Source: JTS-RE37 sp041744575 (GTDB lineage Bacteria > Bacteroidota > Bacteroidia > Flavobacteriales > Flavobacteriaceae). From it: DNA of 64,000 nt. The position numbers and the translations under genes were made by a program. Every line of letters begins with the position of its first letter. The stretch's first letter is position 1. The DNA is taken from positions 33,383 to 97,382 of the forward strand of contig JBGTKP010000046.1 in NCBI GenBank assembly GCA_041744575.1, read 5' to 3'. This document shows positions 8,932 through 16,972 of this stretch, piece by piece. The notes under the pieces are model-generated. The model did no database searches. It was not told the DNA's origin and saw only the letters and a list, made by a program, of their open reading frames with translations.

Positions 8932-10434
8932 ATGAACTATACAAAAAATATATGCCTGTGTGCAGGCCTTGTGTTAAGTACCTTAGGGCTTGCACAGAAT
9001 GAGAATGTGCTTCTCGATCGTTCTTTCTGGACAACGCATCCGGACCTGGCGACCCTAAAGCAAAAAATTGATGAAGGCAATGATGCCACGGCCTTGAATG
9101 CCAATGGTTTTGACGCCATTGTGTATGGCTTATTGGAACATGCGGATGACGCTGTTATTAAACATCTCCTGTCTATAGAAGGCAATCCTATTGATAAAAG
9201 GACGCATGACAGCAGGATCTATTTGCATTGGGCTGCCTATGCCGGACAGACCGGAATGGTCAATTTTTTACTGGACCAGGGCTCCTCCGTGACTGCCCTT
9301 GACAGTCACGCCTATACCCCGCTCGCTTTTGCGGCCAATGCCGGACAGAAGTCGCCGCAATTATATGAAGCCTTTGAAAATCATGGCGTAGAGCTTACCG
9401 ATGAAAAAGATGAGCGTGGTGCCAACCTATTGCTGTTGGTGGCTCCCGCCCTGGAGAATGAAGAGGAATTGAACTATTTTATAAGCAAAGGCCTGGACCC
9501 GGCGAGCACTGACAATGAGGGGAACGGTATTTTTAACTATGCCTCTAAAAAGGGGAATATCGAATTTCTCCGGTTGCTGGTTGACAAAGGTCTGGATTAT
9601 AAAACCCTTAACAACAACGGCGGAAATGCCATTCTTTTTGCAGCGCAGGGCACCCGTGGTTACAGTAATCCTCTGGCTGTATATAAGTATTTACAGGACC
9701 TGGGCCTTGACCCTAATGTGGTGACTAAAGCAGGTAATACGCCATTGCAAAGACTCGCATATAATAACAGCGACCCTGAAATATTTAATTTTTTCCTTGC
9801 CGCCGGCGCAGATGTGAATCAAGCAGATGCTGAAGGCAATACCGCCTTCCTTAATGCCGCGTCTCAAAATGACCTGGAAATCGTGGAACTCCTTGCCCAA
9901 AGTGTGAAGGATTATCAATTAAAGAATAACAACGGTCAGACGGCCCTGATGCTTGCCGTTGAAAGAAACAGTCCACAAGTGGTTGCGTTCCTCTTAAAAA
10001 ATGATAGTGACGCATCGGCAATTGATAACAATGGAAACAGCCTTGCTTATTATCTGGCCGCATCTTTTGACATGAATCAGCCTGAATCATTCAATGAAAA
10101 ACTGAAATTGCTTGAGAACGAAAAAGTTTTGCTCAACACCACTCAGGCCGAAGGAAATACGCTCAACCACCTTGCCGTTAAAGATAATAACATGGCGCTT
10201 TTGAAGCGTCTGGCGGAATATGATATCCCCGTCAATGCCAAAAACGATGAAGGTCTTACGGCCCTCCACCTGGCTGCGATGAAAGCCGAAGACGATCAGA
10301 TGATGAAATACCTGATCTCTATTGGAGCAGATCCCCAGCTTAAAACCGATTTTGATGAAACGGTTTACGATCTGGCTAGTGAGAACGAACTGCTTAAAAA
10401 AGAAAACGTAGCTTTGAATTTTTTAGATAAATGA
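8932..10434 (+). CDS. exported ankyrin-repeat protein
   Basis: A 500-residue protein made almost wholly of ankyrin repeats (for example ADVNQADAEGNTAFLNAASQ, NNNGQTALMLAVERNSPQVV, NAKNDEGLTALHLAAMKAED), roughly twelve, after an apparent signal peptide (MNYTKNICLCAGLVLSTLGLAQ). Ankyrin repeats bind proteins; there is no enzyme domain. ATG 8932, four bases after the DUF6607 stop, is chosen because it begins the signal sequence; a TTG six codons earlier would overlap DUF6607. Its stop overlaps the next start (ATGA at 10431-10434), so translation of the two is probably coupled. Periplasmic ankyrin proteins are uncommon. Here it may scaffold the DUF6607, DUF2271 and reductase partners, which is an inference. 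Confidence 0.85.
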   Translation: MNYTKNICLCAGLVLSTLGLAQNENVLLDRSFWTTHPDLATLKQKIDEGNDATALNANGFDAIVYGLLEHADDAVIKHLLSIEGNPIDKRTHDSRIYLHWAAYAGQTGMVNFLLDQGSSVTALDSHAYTPLAFAANAGQKSPQLYEAFENHGVELTDEKDERGANLLLLVAPALENEEELNYFISKGLDPASTDNEGNGIFNYASKKGNIEFLRLLVDKGLDYKTLNNNGGNAILFAAQGTRGYSNPLAVYKYLQDLGLDPNVVTKAGNTPLQRLAYNNSDPEIFNFFLAAGADVNQADAEGNTAFLNAASQNDLEIVELLAQSVKDYQLKNNNGQTALMLAVERNSPQVVAFLLKNDSDASAIDNNGNSLAYYLAASFDMNQPESFNEKLKLLENEKVLLNTTQAEGNTLNHLAVKDNNMALLKRLAEYDIPVNAKNDEGLTALHLAAMKAEDDQMMKYLISIGADPQLKTDFDETVYDLASENELLKKENVALNFLDK

Positions 10435-10919
10435 AAAAAATAATACAGATCATTCCGGCTATTTTGCTGGCTGGATTTTTGATTGCGGGATTTAAAGCCG
10501 TCGAAACCAAAGCGGTGAAATGCCTGATTCAGATGACCAATTATTCCGGCGAAGGCGCTTATATTGTCGTCTCCCTGATGAATCCATCGGGGGAATATGA
10601 AGAGACGCTGTATGTTCAGGGAAAGGATAGTGAATGGTACAGTGAAATTCCGGAATGGTGGAAATTTTATGGCAAATACCGACCGGATATCAATGCCATT
10701 TCAGGTGCCACTATCAGCGGGGGTGAACGCACTATAAGCGTCTTACAGATTCCTGTGGATAAAATCGACAAAGGCTATAGCCTGAGATTTGAAACTTCCG
10801 TTGAAGATCAGAAGTATTACAAGGACGACCTTCAATTCCCGCTGACATCGGAAAACCTGGCAAATAAAAAAGAAGGAAAAGGGTTCATTCGTTATGTGCG
10901 GATGGTGCCTAATGACTGA
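10431..10919 (+). CDS. DUF2271 domain protein
   Basis: A 162-residue DUF2271 protein with an N-terminal signal or anchor helix (residues 5-24). The family marks are VKCLIQMTNYSGEGAYIVVSL, then GEYEETLYVQGKDSEWY, then WWKFY and INAISGATISGGERT. The last block resembles the SGAT-like loop of FMN-binding domains, where a Thr carries covalent FMN. That similarity is noted, not proven. DUF2271 proteins commonly sit beside PepSY-domain reductases. It overlaps the ankyrin gene by four bases and is followed after 34 bases by the PepSY-flavodoxin-reductase gene. A role as a periplasmic partner or electron acceptor of that reductase is plausible. Confidence 0.85.
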   Translation: MKKIIQIIPAILLAGFLIAGFKAVETKAVKCLIQMTNYSGEGAYIVVSLMNPSGEYEETLYVQGKDSEWYSEIPEWWKFYGKYRPDINAISGATISGGERTISVLQIPVDKIDKGYSLRFETSVEDQKYYKDDLQFPLTSENLANKKEGKGFIRYVRMVPND

Positions 10920-10953
10920 CCCCTCAAACATGAAGGGATTAAAATAGTTTTTC

Positions 10954-13149
10954 ATGACCCTTTCCATATGGCGGTACAGTCATTTACTACTTGCCATTGC
11001 CTCCTCTTTGTTCCTGCTTATCGCTTCGGCCACCGGGGTTGTTTTAGCCCTGGAGCCCATCACCCATCAGGCCAAAGGCTATGCCGTTCATGATTGGGAA
11101 GACGTTTCCCTGGCCACCACCCTTCGCGGGATTGCCGAAAGTTATGATGAAGCCTTTACCTTAGAAGTTGAGTCCTCCGGCTTTGTAAAAGCTTCCGTGC
11201 TGACGGACAACCTGGAAAACCTGGACATATATATTGATCCACGTACCGGGCAAGAACTGGGCAACGTATCGAAAAGGCCCTTTATCTACAGTTTTTCCAC
11301 CAATTTACACCGCTCCCTCTTTCTTAAAAGTACTGGCCGTTTTTTCGTGGGCCTTATCTCTCTGTTGCTTTTTTTGATTGCCCTTACGGGGATGTGCTTA
11401 TTGGCCCGGCGACAGGGGGGCATTAAACGTTCTTTTTCTAAAGTCCGGCCAGACTATTTTGAAATGCGGTACCACGTCCTATTAAGTCGATGGTTGATTT
11501 TACCCATTGTGATCGTAGCCCTGACTGGTGTATACCTTTCTGCCGCCACCTTTGAACTGCTGCCCGGTTCCGCAAATCAGCCTCCGGAGATAATAAATAG
11601 CCGGGATACCGGAACCTATGAGCACGTTTGGGAGATTCCACTATTAAATGAAATAAAGCTGGATGAAGTCAGGAAGGTCGATTTTCCATTTTCAGATGAT
11701 CCGGAGGAATATTTTCTGATTGCCCTGCAGGATAGAGAGATTCAGGTAAACCAGCGATCCGGGGTTATGGTAAGCAGCGCCGACTATCCGTTCGTTTTGG
11801 TCGCCTCCCGTTTGAGCCTGGTACTGCATACTGGCGAAGGAAGTGTTTTGTGGTCCCTCGCCCTCCTTCTCACCAGCGCTTCTATCCTGTTTTTTATGTA
11901 CTCCGGATTTACGATAGCCCTGAGACGCAGGAAAAAAACAGCCATCGAAACGGCGATGCCCGATAAAGACACGTGCGAGTATATTATCCTTGCAGGTTCT
12001 GAAACCGGCACAACCTTCGACTTTGCAAAGCGGTTGTACAATGCCCTGACCCGGGCAGGGAAAAGTGTTTTCCTCACCGAACTAAATTCGTACACCACCT
12101 TCGCCAAGGCGCAGCAGCTAATCATCCTTACAGCCACCTATGGCGAAGGTGAACCCCCTACCAATGCGCGAAAGTTCAGAACTATTTTTCCGGGAATTGA
12201 CCAACCGAAGGAGATCGGATATTCCATCCTCGGATTTGGCTCCAGGGATTATCCTGATTATTGCCGCTTTGCGGAGGACGTTGAAGGTCTCCTGGACGCA
12301 CAAAAAGGTTTTCGCGCAGTATTGCCACTCGCCACCATCAACAAAGCCGATTTTGCCGAGATGGAAACCTGGGCCAGGCAATGGAGTGAAAAAGTGGATG
12401 TTCCCATTTCTATCGATCCCCCTGTAAGGAAAATAAAGCAGCGCAGGCAAGTGGCTTTTACGGTTATAGATCGATCCGCGCTGAATGTGGATGATACATT
12501 TACGCTTCGTTTGAAACCTAACCGCAAAATAAAATTCACCTCCGGAGATTTGCTTTCCATTTTTCCGAATGGTAACCGCACCGCCCGCCAGTTTTCCATT
12601 GCACGCATCGGTGTAGAAATTCTGCTGAGTATTAAGAAACGTGAATCAGGAATTGTCTCCTCCTACCTCTATGGCCTGAAAAAAGGAGATACCCTACGAG
12701 CCGCCGTTGATCCCAATCCTCATTTCCATTTTCCAAAACATGCCGCTTCCGCCATCCTGATAGGAAACGGCACGGGCATTGCGCCTTTCCTCGGGATGAT
12801 TGCATCGAATAATGATACAGACACCTGGCTATTTTGGGGGGGACGTACCAGCCAGTCTTTTGAAATCTATGAGGACATCCTGGAAAGTGCCATTGCAGAA
12901 AGACCCAATTTCTCCCTGCACAAAAGCTTTTCGAGAGAGGTTGGTGGGCAATATGTGCAGGATTTGGTAGCCCTGCATGGAGATCGTATTGTAAAAAATA
13001 TTGAACATGGCGGAACGGTCATGATTTGTGGATCTTTGGCCATGCAGCATGACGTTTTGGACACCCTTGAAACCCTGCTTAAAGGGAACTCCTCATTCAA
13101 TTTCAAAATGCTTGAAGCTAACGGCCAGTTAAAAATGGACTGTTATTAG
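10954..13149 (+). CDS. PepSY-TM / flavodoxin / FAD-NAD(P)H reductase fusion
   Basis: A 731-residue inner-membrane protein in three parts. Residues 1-330 form a PepSY-associated membrane domain with about four helices and His residues (YSHLLL, LHRSLFL, YHVLLSRW, VLHTGEG) that could ligate heme. Residues 340-480 form a flavodoxin domain (AGSETGTTFDFAKRL, LTATYGEGEPPTNA, GFGSRDYPDY). Residues 490-731 form a ferredoxin-NADP reductase domain with RQFSIAR (FAD), GNGTGIAPFLG (nucleotide) and MICGS. The C-terminal half resembles sulfite reductase flavoprotein or cytochrome P450 reductase. Electrons from NAD(P)H would pass through FAD, FMN and membrane heme to the periplasm, for example to reduce iron or heme. 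The substrate is inferred from the neighbouring receptor. It is last in the DUF6607 operon. Confidence 0.85.
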   Translation: MTLSIWRYSHLLLAIASSLFLLIASATGVVLALEPITHQAKGYAVHDWEDVSLATTLRGIAESYDEAFTLEVESSGFVKASVLTDNLENLDIYIDPRTGQELGNVSKRPFIYSFSTNLHRSLFLKSTGRFFVGLISLLLFLIALTGMCLLARRQGGIKRSFSKVRPDYFEMRYHVLLSRWLILPIVIVALTGVYLSAATFELLPGSANQPPEIINSRDTGTYEHVWEIPLLNEIKLDEVRKVDFPFSDDPEEYFLIALQDREIQVNQRSGVMVSSADYPFVLVASRLSLVLHTGEGSVLWSLALLLTSASILFFMYSGFTIALRRRKKTAIETAMPDKDTCEYIILAGSETGTTFDFAKRLYNALTRAGKSVFLTELNSYTTFAKAQQLIILTATYGEGEPPTNARKFRTIFPGIDQPKEIGYSILGFGSRDYPDYCRFAEDVEGLLDAQKGFRAVLPLATINKADFAEMETWARQWSEKVDVPISIDPPVRKIKQRRQVAFTVIDRSALNVDDTFTLRLKPNRKIKFTSGDLLSIFPNGNRTARQFSIARIGVEILLSIKKRESGIVSSYLYGLKKGDTLRAAVDPNPHFHFPKHAASAILIGNGTGIAPFLGMIASNNDTDTWLFWGGRTSQSFEIYEDILESAIAERPNFSLHKSFSREVGGQYVQDLVALHGDRIVKNIEHGGTVMICGSLAMQHDVLDTLETLLKGNSSFNFKMLEANGQLKMDCY

Positions 13150-13241
13150 CGATACATCCAACAGGTTCCTATACGTTATGAGGATAGTCAATAGAACAAT
13201 ATATCCGCGGGACTTTGAAATCTTAAATCCAAATATTTACT

Positions 13242-13306
13242 TACCTTTGAATGAGAGGATTAGAAGCTTCTTATGCGATTTTGAAAGTAGATCGCGATCT
13301 GCTTTT
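13242..13306 (+). promoter_or_regulatory. putative promoter and palindrome upstream of the lipocalin-like gene
   Basis: TACCTTTG (13242-13249) matches TAnnTTTG, and TTTG at 13214-13217 is a weak -33 candidate (24-base spacing). Downstream lies a 22-bp palindrome (13285-13306) with the perfect 12-bp core AGATCGCGATCT flanked by AAAGT and GCTTT, with one wobble pair. A further possible hairpin, CTGGCA/TGCCAG, lies at 13331-13359. The leader would be about 120 bases. Function is unknown. Confidence 0.3.
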
Positions 13307-13377
13307 GAAGCAGAAAATCTGACAATAACCCTGGCAATGGAAGCAGGTATTCCTGCCAGTACATAACAGGAACAACT

Positions 13378-13869
13378 ATGAAATTTTCCATCTTCCTGAT
13401 TATTATTTTCTCATGCATTTTCAGGCCTGCTGAAGCGCAGACGCAGCGTGGTTTGATTAAGTTGAAACCATTTGAAGGGGCGTGGAAAGGAGAAGGAAAA
13501 TTATTCGGCTCCCCGGCCACTTTTCAGCTAAACTTTAGTTTTGAATTAGAAGATAACTTTCTTCAATTAAAGTTTAGAAATGAATATGCCACACAGACAG
13601 GACCCCAAGGTATGGATGCAATGGCAATGTATAAAATTCAAAGCGACAGTTCACTTACGGGCAAGTGGTTTGACTCGCGTGGTATGATCCTGGATCTGAC
13701 TTCAACATTGAAAACAGACCTGCTGACAACACTTTGGAAAAATGATGAGGAACAGGGACGAACCGTATACCAAATAATCAGTCAGAACCAATTATCGGTA
13801 ATGGACTACGTTTTTCGAAACAATGATTGGGTTTTATTCGGCGAGGCTAATTATAGAAGGGAGAACTGA
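13378..13869 (+). CDS. secreted lipocalin-like protein
   Basis: A 163-residue exported protein (signal peptide ending near AEAQ, residue 21). The mature start LKPFEGAWKGEGKLFGSPATFQ and the following beta-strand pattern, ending in VLFGEANYRRE, resemble beta-barrel proteins of the DUF1579/THAP4-like type that hold small hydrophobic ligands or heme. No catalytic residues are recognised. It lies 228 bases after the iron/heme operon in the same direction, but a candidate promoter and palindrome in the gap suggest separate control. Binding of heme is possible but unsupported beyond fold resemblance. Confidence 0.65.
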   Translation: MKFSIFLIIIFSCIFRPAEAQTQRGLIKLKPFEGAWKGEGKLFGSPATFQLNFSFELEDNFLQLKFRNEYATQTGPQGMDAMAMYKIQSDSSLTGKWFDSRGMILDLTSTLKTDLLTTLWKNDEEQGRTVYQIISQNQLSVMDYVFRNNDWVLFGEANYRREN

Positions 13870-14313
13870 TGGCAGAGAATACACTTTGCCCCATTAAAAA
13901 AACATCTCTCTACTATCTTATATATACCTTTACACCATCGTTTACCGATATTCGACTATTGACGACTTAATCGTCGCGCGCATCCCGCCCCCCGGCCAAA
14001 ACATCTCACTTTCCGTCAGTTCAATACCTTATATTTAAAACCATAAAGAAGGCTTTACAAGACGCTGGAACATTTTTAGCGTCTTATAGTTTTAATGAAA
14101 ATAGAAAGTTATTACGTCACTATGGTCTGTGAATATTCATGCGTCACTTTTCACAAAAAATTCATTTCATTCATTTGGGATTTTAATTGCAATATGTATC
14201 TTACTTCCAATAAAGCTGGACCATGGACATGTTCCGGAATGCTTTAGGTTCAGCTACCACCTTTAACATCCATAAAATAAATGATTGATTGAAAACAATA
14301 AAAAGGGAATCTA
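13870..14313. other. intergenic stretch of about 440 bases with one hairpin
   Basis: No gene is seen. An 8-bp stem AAGACGCT/AGCGTCTT with an 11-base loop (14059-14085) is the main feature. It has no clear T-tract, so it may be a weak terminator for 13378-13869 or a mobile hairpin. The remaining sequence is AT-rich and should contain the promoter of the META-domain gene. Confidence 0.35.
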
Positions 14314-14754
14314 ATGAACTTTAAAGCAAGTATGAGCTATCTCATAATGCTCCTGTTCCTTGCTTTTTCGGGTTGCAAAGCCGTCACAACGGACCAGGGG
14401 GATACGTTGTTTGGTGCTACCTGGGAATTGGACTACATCACTGGTCCGAGGATCGCCTTTGAAGGCCTGTTCCCGGATAAGAAGCCGCAAATTACTTTTG
14501 ATAAGGCTTCAGGCAGGGTTTCGGGGAACAGTGGCTGTAACGGGTATACTGCCGGCTATGTGTTAAAAGGGCCTTCACTTACTTTTGGAATGCCCGGGCC
14601 GGCTACAAAAATGTATTGCGGTGAAGGCGAAGCCCGCTTTCTGGAGATGATACAAAAAGTGGACGGTTACGAAATTGATCAGGATGGCAGATTGCACCTT
14701 CTGTCCGGTGACCTTCCATTGATGCGTTTTCGTAATTTAAATCAGATCCAATGA
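14314..14754 (+). CDS. META-domain (HslJ-like) lipoprotein
   Basis: A 146-residue lipoprotein: signal MNFKASMSYLIMLLFLAFSGC with the lipobox FSGC (Cys21). The META/HslJ fold is marked by LFGATWELDYITG, KPQITFDKASGRVSGNSGCNGYTAGY (here the conserved SGxSGCNxY motif) and the second Cys in TKMYCGEGEARFLEM, then MRFRNL. HslJ proteins are linked to heat shock and novobiocin tolerance in E. coli, but their molecular role is unclear. Its stop overlaps the next start by four bases (ATGA at 14751-14754), so it is cotranscribed with the following lipoprotein gene. Confidence 0.85.
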   Translation: MNFKASMSYLIMLLFLAFSGCKAVTTDQGDTLFGATWELDYITGPRIAFEGLFPDKKPQITFDKASGRVSGNSGCNGYTAGYVLKGPSLTFGMPGPATKMYCGEGEARFLEMIQKVDGYEIDQDGRLHLLSGDLPLMRFRNLNQIQ

Positions 14755-15218
14755 AAAAGGGAGTGATTATCTGTGTCGGCATGATCCTGATGTGGAACTG
14801 CAGGCAGGCTCAGAAGCCGGCAACCGCGCCGGAAGTTGATTCAAATGCCGCGACCGCGAAGATGACCTCCGCTATAAATATGGGATGTTATATCTACAAG
14901 GAAGATGGTAACTCTGTACACCTCGAGGTAACTTCTACTGCAAATCCTGTCCAGGGAAAATTGCAATACCAGTTTGCAGAAAAAGACCGGAATACCGGAA
15001 CATTTACCGGGAATTTCAAGGATGGAAAACTGATCGGAACCTATACTTTTATGTCAGAAGGTACAGAGAGCAAAAGAGAGGTGGCTTTTCTTTTAAAAAA
15101 GGGACAACTCATAGAAGGGTATGGGGAGATGGATGACAACGGTACCGCCTTTAAGGACCGTGAGTCTATCAGTTTCTCCTCTTCTATGCCGCTATCCTAT
15201 GTGAAATGTCCCCTATAA
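14751..15218 (+). CDS. small lipoprotein of unknown function
   Basis: A 155-residue protein with a short signal and a probable lipobox LMWNC (Cys17; Asn before Cys is unusual). The mature part has alternating beta strands (YIYKEDGNSVHLEVTST, KLQYQFAEKDRNTGTFTGNF, KLIGTYTFMSEGTESKREVAF) suggesting a small barrel or sandwich. I do not recognise a family. It is translationally coupled to the META-domain lipoprotein upstream, so a shared envelope role is likely. Confidence 0.75.
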   Translation: MKKGVIICVGMILMWNCRQAQKPATAPEVDSNAATAKMTSAINMGCYIYKEDGNSVHLEVTSTANPVQGKLQYQFAEKDRNTGTFTGNFKDGKLIGTYTFMSEGTESKREVAFLLKKGQLIEGYGEMDDNGTAFKDRESISFSSSMPLSYVKCPL

Positions 15219-15314
15219 ACCGGTATGTAGGACTAAAGTCTTGATCCCAGGATATTTTTCTTTCCCGGGTCAACCATTAATTCAATGGGGTTACCGAATT
15301 TGGTACATTGTGGG

Positions 15315-15322
15315 TATATTTG
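15315..15322 (+). promoter_or_regulatory. -7 promoter element of dps
   Basis: TATATTTG matches TAnnTTTG exactly, 21 bases before the ATG at 15344. Transcription would begin near 15328, which excludes the longer upstream reading from 15308 and supports the chosen start. No good -33 element is seen, as expected if an alternative sigma factor or activator contributes. Confidence 0.45.
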
Positions 15323-15343
15323 TCAAGCATAAAAAACACTAGT

Positions 15344-15832
15344 ATGGATACGCCACAAACAGCTATTGGGATCAAGAAAGCTAACAGAAAAGCAGTCGTT
15401 GACATGTTGCAGCAAATGCTTGCGGATGAATTTCTCCTTTACACCAAGACAAGAAATGCACATTGGAACGTCGAGGGAATCGATTTCCATGCGATGCATG
15501 TTTTTTTTGAAGAAGAATACACCAAACTGGAAGTTTTTATTGATCAGATCGCCGAACGGATCAGAATGCTCGGATTCTATTCCCCGGGCACCCTGGCAGA
15601 ATTCCTGGAGCTAAGCCATCTCAATGAAAATGCCGCGGAATCGAATAGCAGCAGGGGCTTTATAAGTCAACTGCTCAAAGACCATGATACTATAATCAAG
15701 TTCATCAGAAAAAGTATCGGAGACAACGCAGAGGCCCATAATGATGAAGGCACGGCAGATTTTATCACAGGAATTCTTCAGGAACATGAACAAATGGCCT
15801 GGATGCTTCGGTCATCCCTCAAAGAGGTTTAA
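15344..15832 (+). CDS. dps: Dps family ferritin-like DNA-protection protein
   Basis: A 162-residue Dps protein. Dps dodecamers oxidise Fe(II) with hydrogen peroxide, store ferric iron and protect DNA. The inter-subunit ferroxidase residues are visible: His in NAHWNVEGIDFHAMH, and Asp/Glu in TKLEVFIDQIAERIRMLG. Helices 3 and 4 follow (LKDHDTIIKFIRKSI; GTADFITGILQEHEQMAWMLR), and the protein ends LKEV. The ATG at 15344 follows a well-placed -7 element. It is a single-gene unit, with a decayed dehydrogenase directly downstream. Confidence 0.92.
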   Translation: MDTPQTAIGIKKANRKAVVDMLQQMLADEFLLYTKTRNAHWNVEGIDFHAMHVFFEEEYTKLEVFIDQIAERIRMLGFYSPGTLAEFLELSHLNENAAESNSSRGFISQLLKDHDTIIKFIRKSIGDNAEAHNDEGTADFITGILQEHEQMAWMLRSSLKEV

Positions 15833-15884
15833 ATCAACGCATATAAATCGCTTTAACCTTCAGCTGATGGATAGTGAGCCGGAA

Positions 15885-16380
15885 ATTCAATGCGTGGTAT
15901 CCATCTGGGCAAGAATTTACTTTTGAAACTTCGAAGTCCGGGAGTGACGGTTTTGGTTCCTTGTATGCAGCAGTTGGAGTGGGGCAGGATGGCCATGGTT
16001 GCCTCAGTGAACACCTTTCAGCCCTACATAGAAGAAAGTGCATACAATGCTTCTAAGGCTGCCGTTATCAACCTGTCCAAATACCTTGCGATGGCTTAGT
16101 CCAGGGAAACATCATTTTTAATTGTATTTCCCCGGCCTTTATAGAAACGTCGATGACTGATGCCATGATGGAGGATTTGGCAAAGGAGCGGGTAGCAAGT
16201 TTGGACCAGGCCGTCCAGTGGTTTGTCAGGCACAAGCGATCGCATAATGCCATGCAACGGCGTGGAAGATCGGAGGAGGTGGCATCGGTAGTCGCCTTTT
16301 TAGGTTCCGGCCATGCGAACTATATCAATGGAAGTAATTGTCGTATGGATGGCGGAGCGGCGGAACCGGCATTTGGCTGA
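15885..16380 (+). pseudogene. decayed short-chain dehydrogenase/reductase
   Basis: Two reading frames together spell the C-terminal two thirds of an SDR. The first (to the stop at 16097-16099) contains MAMVASVNTFQPYIEESAYNASKAAVINLSKYLAMA with the catalytic YxxxK. After a frame change near 16095 the second continues GNIIFNCISPAFIETSMTDAMMEDLAKER and then RRGRSEEVASVVAFLGSGHANYINGSNCRMDGG to the stop at 16378-16380. The nucleotide-binding GxxxGxG segment is missing, and residues between the two halves appear deleted. Both the 5' truncation and the frameshift make an active enzyme very unlikely. Confidence 0.75.
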
Positions 16381-16500
16381 TCCCCAATACAACGCAGTTT
16401 TGAACCAGTTAATAGTTTCATTCAGGGTACCTGTTTGCTGAAACGGGAATGGTTTTATTCGTTATCTTGTTGTGAGGGTAATAACAAACTGTATACGAGC

Positions 16501-16917
16501 ATGGGTAAATTTCCTTTTTTTACTTCGGAACCGGTATATCTGTTCAAGGCCATTGCCATGGTAAGGATCTTTTTTGGCGGGTTGCTAATATTCCACGGGA
16601 TAGAAGTATTTAATCCCGTATTGATGAAGGATTATGCAACATGGGAGGTGTTCCAGGGTACTCCTTCCGGACTGCTCGCCTATACTGGAAAATCTATGGA
16701 ACTTCTTGCAGGCCTCCTTTTTATCTGTGGGCTATTTACCCGCATTGCTGCCTTATTGACCATAGGAACATTTTGCTACATCACCTTTTTAATCGGCACT
16801 GGAAAATTCTGGTATCAGGATCAGCATCCTTTTATGTTCGTACTCCTGGGAATCCTGTTTTTATTTACAGGACCGGGTAGTTGGAGTCTCGACGCAAGCC
16901 TGATGCGAAAGAAATAA
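16501..16917 (+). CDS. DoxX family membrane protein
   Basis: A 138-residue inner-membrane protein with four predicted helices (about residues 14-34, 50-72, 77-98 and 107-125). DoxX features are AMVRIFFGGLLIFHGIEVF at the start, GKSMELLAGLLFICGLFTRIAAL in the middle and HPFMFVLLGILFLFTGPG at the end. DoxX proteins relate to the small subunit of thiosulfate:quinone oxidoreductase and act in redox or oxidative-stress settings. The specific role here is unknown. ATG 16501 is chosen over a longer non-ATG reading because it begins the family's usual short N-terminus. Confidence 0.85.
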   Translation: MGKFPFFTSEPVYLFKAIAMVRIFFGGLLIFHGIEVFNPVLMKDYATWEVFQGTPSGLLAYTGKSMELLAGLLFICGLFTRIAALLTIGTFCYITFLIGTGKFWYQDQHPFMFVLLGILFLFTGPGSWSLDASLMRKK

Positions 16918-16972
16918 CGATTATCAAACATTATTTTGCGCCCAACCCCTGTAACAATCCATACGACAGTCT

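Noticed and set aside
13178..13366. 62-codon plus-strand frame before the lipocalin-like gene
   Set aside because: No family resemblance, and it covers a promoter candidate and palindromes, so it is more likely non-coding leader.
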